NCBI GenBank assembly: GCA_963681505.1
Contig: OY811989.1
Location: forward strand, 1,443,577-1,507,576
Reading direction: 5' to 3'
Source: Eunapius fragilis
Lineage: Eukaryota > Porifera > Demospongiae > Spongillida > Spongillidae
DNA: 64,000 nucleotides
Part shown: piece by piece, positions 33,493 to 44,819 of the stretch
How positions within the stretch are numbered: position 1 is the stretch's first letter
Layout of the letters: each line of letters begins with the position of its first letter
Translations under genes and position numbers: made by a program
The notes under the pieces: model-generated
Database searches by the model: none
What the model saw: only the letters and a program-made list of their open reading frames with translations
Told to the model about the DNA's origin: nothing

Positions 33493-35061
33493 CTCACGAC
33501 AGGAACGTTTCTAAAGCACGCCATGTGTACCAATCGCTTCAGGATGCGTCCGCAGGTTATCTTCGGGTGTCTGTTAGACGCCTAACTGTTCGGGCAATTA
33601 ACTAAAGCGAATAGTACCTCATTTGGTATTCGGTTAAAAATACCCAATTACATCAGCTAGCTATTTTTAATTTAATAATAGCCACGTGTCGTGGGCGTGA
33701 TTCAAATTCTTAATATTCCCGCACGCTGTGGAAGAGGTATACGCACTGAATCTAGAGCCCTTTAGGGTCCCTACAGCGCCATGTATAAATGTCCAACCAT
33801 AATGCCAAATGGTTGAGAAACGGAATGGAGCAGTGATATGCGATAACGTTATAGGAAGGCTCCTGAGGAATATTCAAGTTATCATTTTCTGCATGACGCC
33901 TGTGCGTTACTCTCAACTCTATCATTCGTTACGCAGCTTGAAATGAAAGCCAAAACTACCATACACGTAAGTACCCGACACTATCGCATATAATTGTTTT
34001 GACCGAATTGATTTCTATACTATAGCTTCTTATATAGCATAACTTTCGAATTCTGTCGGTGGAACTACATACGCGATCAGATACTACGGTATACAGTCTA
34101 CAGCAGATATATGTGAAGCAAGAGGCTCCAATTAGAATGTGTCTCCCCACACCACCCACCCTTACTCAAAAAAAAAAACCCGGCAACAACTAGTCCCTCG
34201 TACACCTACAGATATGCCAAACGAGTGCAATACAAGACACGACAATTAAGGTGTCAAGCGCGCTACTGAAAGGACCAACAAAGCGACCACCCGAAGGTGC
34301 GTTACACCATGAATGTTGGATCTGGACATAAATTGTAGCATGTATAGTGTATCGCTAAAATATTTTATGCAACAGTTACAGCAGAAGATATTGCGTCTCT
34401 CTCTGTGCTGTTGTCTGAAATGTGTGCACGCTGTTCGCTGACAACACTTTCGTAATTGTGGTGCATAGTTTATATCTGATAATAGTGTCAAAGTTGCGCG
34501 TGCATGATGTGTATTGTGGTGCATAATTTATATCTGATAATAGTGTCAAAGTTGCTGACGACAACGTATTGTGGCATGGTTTATCTGATAATAGCGTGAG
34601 CTCAGTGGGTACATGTAATCTTTGTCTGATGTATTATATGGCTTCGCTTGCCAGTTGAGATTTGTTTTAACTAATGGTTGTTTAAATCAGGTCCAGGTCC
34701 AGGAGTCACTCCACCTGCTCCACATCCAGGTCCAGGAGTGGTTCCATGTCCAGCTGCAGGATTAGCTCCACCTGCTCTACCTGCTGTATATCCTGGATAC
34801 AGAAGTATATCCTGATTCAGAATATACAGCAGTATATCCTGATCCAGGATATATAAGATGACACGCTCCTGGGTTTTATTATAGCTATACTTGTACTTAT
34901 TGTTTAAATAGTAATACTGTGTATTTTAATGGTACACCCACACCTCAACAAAATTGCATGGCCGCGAGATTCTAAAATAAAACTGTCATTTGACATTCTT
35001 GCTACATGGTTACGTTTCAAGAACTAAATACAATACTAAATCCACCAAAAAATGTAGGAAA

Positions 35062-35344
35062 CAAGTGATAAAAACATTCTCTATGCGAGAAGGTTGGTGG
35101 TATATAGGAATCAAAGGCGGTGGTGGTGTAAAAAGCAAGGGAACAAGGATTGTGATTGAAAAGGAAAAATGAAATAGACCTATATTAGCAAACACAGTTA
35201 AACATGACGACATGCTGCTGATATAGGTCTATTTCATTTTTCCTTTTCAATCACAATCCTTGTTCCCTTGCTTTTTACACCACCACCGCCTTTGATTCCT
35301 ATATACCACCAACCTTCTCGCATAGAGAATGTTTTTATCACTTG
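35062..35344. repeat. Terminal palindrome of X3
   Basis: The left arm starts CAAGTGATAAAAACATTCTC, and the right arm is its reverse complement ending TTTTTATCACTTG. The arms of about 135 bp differ at only a few positions, around a loop near 35190-35220. It contains GTTGGTGGTATATAGGAATC and GGTGGTGTAAAAAGCAAGG. Confidence 0.95.
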
Positions 35345-37500
35345 TATCTGATTAAGATGTCTTGAGCCATTCTGGCACGACCAGTTGCATTACTTATGTA
35401 ATAAGTGCCATAACGGCTTGAGCCATTCTGGCACGACCAGTTGCATGACTTATGTAATAAATGCCATAATGGCTTGAGCCATTCTGGCACGACCAGTTGC
35501 ATGACTCATGTTACGGTAATAAGTGCCATAATGGCTTGAGCCATTCTGGCATTCAAATACAATAACTGACCTTGCCAGTTACTTTTATTTGTCCTTCGTA
35601 TCTGTGTACAATGTGTGTCGCTTGTGCTTGCAATCATGCAATTAATGATGATGCTTCTTGAATTTTACAGTGCATGAACGTTTCTTTTTAATGGTCTTGA
35701 AATTACATCCTTTTTAAAGTGAGTGCCAAAATGGCTCAAGCTATTCTGGCACTCAAGTAATGCAACTGTCCGTTCCAGAATGGCTTGAGACATGCACTTG
35801 GCACTTTAATGTAGTAACTAGCTGGCAAGGTCAAGCCATTATGGCACTTATTACATATAAGTAATGCAACTGGTCGTGCCAGAATGGTTCAAGACATCTT
35901 AGCAGTCAGATATAGTAACTTTCTGTTCTTGAATGCCTCGAGCCATTTTGGCGCTCAAATCCGTTCCAGAGTGGCTCCAGCCAATCTAGCACTGACATAC
36001 TGGCCGTACTAGAATGGCTCGAGCCATTCTGGCACTCAAGGTAATGCAACTGTCCGTAATTATAGTATAACTGGCAGTGTCAGAATGGCTCGAGCCATTC
36101 TGGCACTGCCAGTTAAGTGCCAGAATGGTTCGAGCACTTCCAGGTACAATATTTTTGAGTGCCATAATGGCTTGAGCCATTCTGGCCCGGCCAGTTGCAT
36201 TACTTGTGTGCAAGATCGGCTAGAGCCATACTGGCTGCACAGCTGCCAGTTACTACATTTGAGTGCGATAATGGCTTGAGCCATTATCGCATGGCCAGTT
36301 GCATTTCTTGAGTGCCATAATGGCTCGAGCCATTCTAGCACGGCTGGATTACTTGCGCGCAAGAATGGCTTGAGCCATTTTGGCACTCTAATATAGTAAC
36401 TGGCTTTGGTACAATAGCACGAGCTATTCTTGCATGGCCAGTTAAGTGCCAGAGGGCACGAGCCATTTGGGAACGACAGTTGCATTACCTTGATGCCAGA
36501 ATGGCTCGCCATTCTGGCACGGGCATGCATGCAGTTACATTAATTGCGTGTAAGAGTGGTTATAATTCGAGCCATTCTGGCACGGCCAGTTACATGACTT
36601 GATTGCCAGAATGGCTCGAGCCATTCTAGCACTCAAATATTGTAACTCTCAGTGCCACAATGGCTCGAGCCATTCTGCATGGCACTCAAATGTTGCATAC
36701 AATGTATATGGCCATGCCAGGTTATTGGCTGGAGCCATTATGGCGCTCAAATATTGTTGGCAGTGCCAGAATGCCTTGAGCCATTCTAGCACGCAACTGG
36801 CCGTACTAGAATGGCTCAAGCCATTCTGGCACTCATGGTAATGCAACTGTCCGTTCCCGAATGGCTCGAGCCACTCTGCATGGCACTTAACTGGCCGTGC
36901 AAGAACGGCTCGTGCTATTCTGCCAAAGCCAGTTACTATATTAGATTGCCAAAATGCCTCAAGCCATTCTTGCACGAAGTAATCCAGCCGTGCTAGAATG
37001 CATGGCTCGAGCCATTTTGGCACTCAAGAAATGCAACTGGCCATGCGATAATGACTCAAGCCATTATCGCACTCAAATGTAGTAACTGGCAGCTGTGCAG
37101 CCAGAATGGCTCTAGTCGTTCTTGCACACAAGTAATGCAACTGGCCGGGCCGGAATCGCTCAAGCCATTACGGCACTCAAATATTGTTTACTTGCATACC
37201 TGGAAGTGCTGGAACCATTCTGGCACTTAATTATAGGAACTGGCAGTGCCAGAATGGCTCGAGCCATTCTGGCTCTTAAGTATATAGTAACTCAAACATA
37301 GTAACTGCATAGCCTTGCCAGAATGTCTTGGCACGTACATTATATGGCACTCAAAAATAGTAACTGGCCGTGCCAGAGTGGCTCGAGCCATTCTAAAACT
37401 CAAGTAATGCAACTGGTTTTCCCAGAATGGCTCGAGCCATTCTGACACTCAAGTATGAAATGATAATCTGTCCGTGTCATAATGGCTCGTGCGAAAATAT
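35345..37500. repeat. Palindromic satellite, segment 3
   Basis: About 45 units of the same palindrome. Some stretches are direct copies (36070-36305 against 30790-31030), and others are inverted copies (36740-37020 against 31859-32160; 35890-35990 against 33110-33200). One unit at 36264-36291 has matching changes in both arms (GCGATAATGG and CCATTATCGC). It ends near 37500 with no sharp border. Confidence 0.92.
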
Positions 37501-38208
37501 TCATAGTTAGTTTATCCATCCGTGTACAAAATTCATGATTTATGAATTAAATTGTCCGTACGGCTTACTAGAGGCGTGCCTCATTAGGCCATTCCAGCAC
37601 AAAAGCCACTCTGCATGGCACGCTACAGAGTGTTTCCTCAGGCAGACTGAACAAAGCGATTTCTTCCACATTTGGTATCTATCGGTGCAGAAAGAGTTTG
37701 TGTACATGTCTGGATACTTAATAGGGTTGTCTTGTATCTTGGTTGGGCATAAAACGGCTCGGCTCAGGTAATGAGCTTAATGACGCCATTTGGGCTATAT
37801 TCCGGTACATTGCTCTAATTATACCTTTTTGACCCAAATGTTATGCTATAGTTGTTAGTATGACATTTGTCTCTACGGTACTTGTTAGGAACAGCTGCCT
37901 CCTCCTTTGGCTATTAAATACTCTAAGGGCCGATGTGTAAGTTATTTTTGGTACATAGCGATGTCGTTCGACGGGCGTGGTTCAAATGTTACATACTATT
38001 TATATATTTAGTATAGCTGGGTGTGGCCGCATTTTCTTAGAGATGTATTCTGGACCCGATGGTGTGGCCGCGTAGTCTAGAGTGACTCATATAATTGAAA
38101 CTCAGCTTTAAGAGGTGGACCAGACGGTAAAGGCAGTGAGACACTGTGCCCTACCCATCCACCTGACTTAGGCTACCACCGGCATAGGCAATATCACAGG
38201 AAAAATTT
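37501..38208. other. No gene recognised
   Basis: Mixed-composition sequence with no repeat or reading frame that I can name. Confidence 0.4.
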
Positions 38209-38562
38209 CGTCCAGCTTGGATTTTTTTGGCTGGTTTTTAACAAAAACCCATCCTAATAGCGTAAAAACCATCCTGGGATTGAACATCCAGGGTGGGAAT
38301 AGTGTAAAATCCATGTCGTTCTACCCTGGTTTTGTCGAACAAAACCCATGTTGAAGTATGAAATAATTATTACCTCAACATGGTTTTTGTTCGACAGAAC
38401 CAGGGTAGAACCATATCTATTCCCACCCTCTGGACGCTCAATCCCAGGATGGTTTTTCCACTTCCCACCCTGGACGCTCAATCCCAGGATGGTTTTTACG
38501 CTATTTGCTCCATTCCAGGATGGGTTTTTGTTAAAAACCAGCCTAAAAATCCTTGCTGGACG
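38209..38562. mobile_element. 354-bp fold-back MITE
   Basis: Starts CGTCCAGCTTGGATTTTTTT and ends AAAAATCCTTGCTGGACG. Long imperfect arms include GTTTTTAACAAAAACCCATCC and TCTACCCTGGTTTTGTCGAAC with their complements; the centre is near 38370. One arm holds a local duplication of CTGGACGCTCAATCCCAGGA. Flanked by TTT. It lies just upstream of the TM2 gene exon. Confidence 0.8.
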
Positions 38563-38751
38563 TTTATAACTTTTCCCTGTGAATTAGGCTCTGAAGCGTC
38601 ATTTATATCAGTAATTCCCTATCCCCGTACAAAATATCAGCACCCAACCCTGGTTTTTATTGTCTTTGGTCCATTAAGCGGCTTAAATGTGACTCATTGC
38701 ATGATTGCGACCGTTTAACCAGGCTTTGTACATAAAACTATACGTATACAG

Positions 38752-39473
38752 GTCAGAAAGTATTCCGATTGGCTCATGTTCCACGAGCAATGATTGCTAT
38801 CCTGATGATCTAGACAGATCAAGTGTACCGACCAAGTACATCAACTGCTCTGATCAGAAGTGTGTGTGCAGTGACTGCTTCTATGCCACAAACTCATACA
38901 AATCGTGTGCCTACCAGAGATGTTGGAAGTATGACAACATAACCCAGACCTGTAATGACCTGAGGAAGGACCAAAGGACAGCCTTCCTTCTCTCCTTGTT
39001 CCTGTCTGCTCTGGGAGCCGCTAATTTCTACATTGAACGATATGACCTAGGTATATGGGTCCAATGGAAAATGTTGTTTAACTTCTTTGAAACCATTATT
39101 GGGGTTGGTACAATTGACAAGCTTTTAAATCTATACTCCCATGCAGGTGGTATTCAACTTGCAATTCTTGTGCTCCTTCCATTCATATTGCTGGGCATAA
39201 TTTGTATTGGGTTGTTTCCTATCATACATTTGCTGGAGAATTATAATATGAACTGCTTAGGTAAGCACATTGCTGCCACGCGTTTGTCAACACCAAAACC
39301 ATTTTGATTGTTCTCACTTAGAACATTGTACAAATGATGAAGGTATGATGGTTGGGCCATGTCTGATGGCATTCTGCCTGTGGGTCCTCCTGATGGCAAT
39401 GTGGTGGGTGGCAGATGTGGTCACCTTTGCTGAGAACCTCAGACTGTCAGGGGATGGCTGTCCTCTGAGATGA
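38752..39473 (+). CDS. TM2-domain-like membrane protein, 5' exon(s) not identified
   Basis: Exon 38752-39260 follows a CGTATACAG acceptor and exon 39322-39473 follows CACTTAG. The 61-bp intron starts GTAAGC and removal keeps the frame (NCL-E-HCTND). The N-terminal part is an extracellular Cys-rich segment (about 12 Cys, N-glycosylation sites NCS and NIT). It is followed by RKDQRTAFLLSLFLSALGAA and NFYIERYDLGIW, the TM2-type pair with its short turn. Two more hydrophobic spans follow, and a C-terminal end NLRLSGDGCPLR with the GCPL ending typical of these proteins. The signal peptide must lie in an upstream exon I could not place. TM2 proteins are linked to membrane signalling and phagocytosis; the role here is unknown. 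Confidence 0.8.
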
Positions 39474-41000
<1,527 letters not shown>

Positions 41001-41054
41001 ACGCACTTTAAATTGCTTGAGCCCAATTCTATTCTTCATTTTCCTACCACACAG

Positions 41055-41710
41055 GTAACAGTAATAACACTGTGGCTTCAGAAAGACCAGCTGGTGCTGA
41101 AAGGTGACCTGCATCGGCAACGGGAAGATGTCTCTAGAGGTGGACTGCACACTAGACCCCAGCTCATGTTGTCTGCATCAATGGTACCTGAGGTACTGTC
41201 AGCATTCCATGCACAGCACTCCAGTTGGAGACCACCTTTGAGTTTAGAAATGGTTCAAGTGTGTTTCAATTTGCTAGTCCAGTATGTGGGAGAGATGGTG
41301 CACTAGTTGTGCTAACTGTAGAGAGATGGTGCACTAGTTGTGCTAACTGTAGAGAGATGGTGCACTAATTGTGCTAACTGTAGAGAGATGGTGCACTAGT
41401 TGTGCTAACTGTAGTTCCAGTTACTTCCATTCAGCAGGGCACCACTGCAGTTAGAGGAATCTGTTAAGCCTTTGGAATGAATAATCAGTGGTGGGGAACT
41501 ATTTCACCAGGTGGAAGGAGGCAATTCCAATGAAGGACATGGAAGCACTCATCCTGGTTATGAGCTCATCTGTCGTATGACAATTTCTGACATTATCCAC
41601 ACAGATAAAGGGAGAACCTTTGAGAGTAATCTCATCAAGGAGCTGTGCCAGACGTTGGGTAAAGAACCACCCCAATATCACCCTCAGTCTGATGGGACAT
41701 ATTTGAACCA
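41055..41710 (+). pseudogene. Ty3/gypsy integrase relic
   Basis: One frame gives QLMLSASMVPEVLSAFHAQH, the integrase zinc-finger region. After a gap come FTRWKEAIPMKDMEAL in one frame and HTDKGRTFESNLIKELCQTL, then YHPQSDGT, in another, which are core motifs around the second Asp. A 31-bp tandem array (41286-41413) interrupts it. The catalytic Glu was not found. Confidence 0.75.
41286..41413. repeat. 31-bp tandem repeat, four copies
   Basis: The unit GAGAGATGGTGCACTAGTTG followed by TGCTAACTGTA is repeated four times with one substitution (CACTAATT). It lies inside the gypsy integrase relic. Confidence 0.95.
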
Positions 41711-41721
41711 TCCCAATATTC

Positions 41722-41888
41722 AGGGGTGGATACAAGATTTTAGAAAAGGGGAGTTAGGTCAGACCTTCTATGAAAAGTGGAGGGTTGGGGGGGGGGGGTG
41801 TTGGGGTGCTGTCTGCTTCTGGCGCTCAATAAGATAAATGGGGGAGGAGGTATGGGGGAAAGCAACCCCCCCCATATCCGCCCATGAT
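41722..41888. mobile_element. Possible hAT-type MITE
   Basis: The left end CAGGGGTGGATACAAGATTT is followed by AAAAGGGG and a G-run at 41789-41799. The right end CCCCCCCATATCCGCCCATG is a partial inverted match (GGGGTGGATA against TATCCGCCC). The target duplication is not resolved, and the left end could instead belong to the hAT element beginning here. Confidence 0.4.
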
Positions 41889-42204
41889 ACTGCATGTGGT
41901 ACGCAGTACTAAAAGTATACATGATACGAGCTTGTATTGATGTAATTTAATTAACTGAGCAGCTACTGCTCTAGTGAATTGCATGCTGTTGCACGTGCAT
42001 AATGGCGACTCTAGATAGCTTTCCTGCACAACCGCACCAACCAAGATTGTATATCCCTTTCCGAAAAGAAGCTTCGGTAATAAGGTACTCGCTCAACGTT
42101 GTTTTCAACTATCATGGTTCGACAAGTGGCCTTGGCTGCGAAAGTACTGATGCTGTTTTGTGTTTTTCATGTGTGCAGCAGAACAAACTAAACTGGTTAC
42201 TTAA

Positions 42205-43006
42205 CAAGTAAATAAAAATATTCTCTACGAGAAAGTTGGTGGGATATAGGATTTGATTATGACATTGGTGGTGTAAAAAGCAAGGAAACAAGGTCTTATC
42301 AGAAGGGAAAATGTCATAGTCCTATATTTAGCACATTTCTAGGGCATGTGTTGTTTGTGTGCTAAATATAGGACTATGACATTTTCCCTTCTGATAAGAC
42401 CTTGTTTCCTTGCTTTTTACACCACCAATGTCATAATCAAATCCTATATCCCACCAACTTTCTCGTAGAGAATGTTTTTATTTACTTGTTTTCTTAATTT
42501 TTTTTCATACCCAAGTAACCCAATGACTGTTGTATGGCTGCTTCTCCCTTTTCATTTCTTTATACACATGCCGTTTATCTTTAGATACCGTAATTAAAAA
42601 ATACAAGACATAGGAGGCTGATAGTCGATTGTTTATCAAAGTATTATATTATATAAAAGCGAGTCCTCCAGCCGATTCTGAAGCTATTGGTGAAATTTTC
42701 ATCGCTTAGAAATGTTCCTGTCCTGAGTTATGCGTTGCCAAGAAGAAGGAGAAGAAGAAGAAGACGACCCGCCCCTTGTTCCGAGACTGGGTACGAGGAC
42801 GGGCAGTACACTCTTGTTCTCAACAACCACGCGGTTCAGCGACATGAAACAAAAACGAAACTACTCATTTTTGACTTCTAGATCGATTGCTAAAACAAGC
42901 TACACGATCCGATCGTCGGGAGTGTTGTTACAGACGGGTCGCGTTTTTTAATGACATTCATAGTCGTGGTCAAATCCTATATGGAAGTTTCTAACGAAAT
43001 TTCCGA
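42205..43006 (-). mobile_element. Helitron-like family X, copy X4
   Basis: On the minus strand it starts TC at 43006, with hairpin stem GGAAATTTC/GAAACTTCC (one mismatch), then CATATAGGATTTGAC. It ends ACTTG at 42205 after a near-perfect palindrome (42205-42489). The host reads CTTAA then T-ATG-GAT, which restores the hAT frame exactly. It is the closest relative of X1, with an extra block of about 100 bp (42514-42600) and no nested MITE. Confidence 0.9.
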
Positions 43007-44819
43007 TATGGATTTAGCGTTTCTCTCAACTGGCTTTTCGAATTGGAAAGATGTAACAAGGAACACGAATCTTAGCAAGTGCCACATGGAATCTGTGTTA
43101 AAAATGCTGGCATTGCCCATCGTCTACACCAAATATAGCGGAAGCCTTGTCAGTCCAAAAACTAAAAGAAAGATTGGATTGTCGTAAGTGTTTTTTGAAA
43201 ATATATCCGATTTTTAGCACGTCATTGCCGGCTACCTTTTGCATGGAGACCAAGAATGTGACTCTAACTTTATGCAGCTTTTAGAGTTAAGGGTGAGGAT
43301 GACCCGAATATTGATTCTTGGATTAAAACAAAACTGACAAGTACACTTCTCCAGAAATGCAGAATGAAGTATTATAATGGCTCACCATACTCTTCGTCAA
43401 GTTGTTGAATCACTGAAGACAGCTTCGTTTCTGACTATCATGCATCGCTGATGAAACCACAGATGTTCAAACAAGGAACAAGTGGTGGTTTGCTTTCGCT
43501 GGGTAGATAATTTATAGGGCTCTCAGGTTGTTTAACTGAAACTATTCAGTCCTCAATGTTAGAACACATCATTCACGACATTCTGCAGAGGTTTGATATA
43601 CCCATATCCAAACTCAGAGGGCAATGCTATGATGGAGGCTCATCCATGTCAGGGCCCAAGGGTGGTGTAGCTGTGAGCTCTAGAAGGAAGAGCCTAGAGC
43701 TCTATATACCCATTGCTATGGGCATGCACTTAATCTAGCCTGTTCCTATGCTGTCAAAAAGTGCAAAATCATGAGAGATGCTTTGGATTCATCTTATGAA
43801 CTTATTGTAAAGCCTGTCAAAAAGTCACCTCGTCGGGATGCAATGTTACAAAAGCTAAAACAACAGATGCCAGATGATAGCCCTGGTATATGCGTGCTTC
43901 GTCCTACTAGGTGGACAATCAGAGCTGCATGAGGCACTGCGTAGCATTCTAGCCAATTATGAAGTGCTGCAATCACTATGGGAGGAGTCAATGGATTGTG
44001 TAAGAGACACAGAGATGAGAAGCAGAATCAAAAGAATATCAGCATGCATGACAAGATTTGATTTCTTCTTTGGAGTCTCACTTGGAGAACTTTTGCTCAA
44101 TCATAGTGACAATCTAAGCAGGACTCTCCAGGCATCCAGCATGTCAGCTGCAGAGAGGCAGAAGATAGCTAATATGACTGTCAAGACATTGCAGGCAATA
44201 CGAACTGACAATGAATTCAAACTGTTTTTTGGCTATCTATTAACCAGAAAGCAAGACAACTTGATATTAATGAGCCTGCCCTTCCTAGGAGACGAAAGCA
44301 ACGAAGAAGGTATGACGATAGTGTAGATGATGGCTATGCTCCACAGTGTGCAGAAGATTTCTATAGACTGATGTACATATTTTGAAGCATTTGATTTGCT
44401 AACACAAGGAATCCTACAACGTTTTGATTAACCTGGATACAGAAATAATGTACACAAATCTTAAAGCTCTCTTAGTGAAAGCTGCAAATAAAGACAAATT
44501 TGACGAAGAATTCATTAACAAGGAGCAACTGAAAATGCATCTATCGATTCTCTCAAGCAACATTTCATGTGAGCCTACTCACGAGCTACATACTGTCATC
44601 AAGTACTTACAAGGACTGTCTGCACCACAGAGGCTACTATTCTCTGAAGAATGTGTTTTAGCTTCCTTGATGTTAGTTATGCCTGCTACGAATGCAGTCA
44701 GTGAGCGTTCGATTAGCTTTGCGTCGAATAAAGTCCTATCTGAGAGCAACCATGTCCCAAGAAAGGCTGAATCATATTATGGTTCTACACGTTCATAAAC
44801 ACCTAACAGACGAGATCTA

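Larger units (their letters stand above)
33202..35344 (+). mobile_element. Helitron-like family X, copy X3
   Basis: Starts TC at 33202, with a perfect hairpin stem GGAACCTAC/GTAGGTTCC and then ATATAGGAATCCAAC. It ends TCACTTG at 35344 after a palindrome at about 35062-35344. The left host ends GGTACTA and the right host starts TATCTGATTAAG. An inverted paralogous satellite stretch near 35893-35930 reads TACTATATCTGAC without insertion, so the site is A|T with no duplication. It is collinear with X5 over most of its length, but about 790 bp longer. The extra sequence includes a proline-rich block (34690-34850). Confidence 0.85.

Noticed and set aside
33202..35344. TA target-site duplication (Tc1/mariner type) for family X
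   Set aside because: Left flanks are TA in four copies but CA in two, and right flanks are TT in four; only A and T directly at the ends are constant, and the two ends are not inverted repeats of each other.
31808..37448. Many 60-156-codon frames with WLEPFWHS and GLSHSGT phrases
   Set aside because: They recur in every frame because of the satellite unit and are not proteins.
31850..37500. CRISPR-like array of palindromic repeats
   Set aside because: Repeats are imperfect and fully palindromic, the spacers are themselves repeats of two complementary types rather than unique, there is no cas gene, and the context is eukaryotic. It is a satellite.
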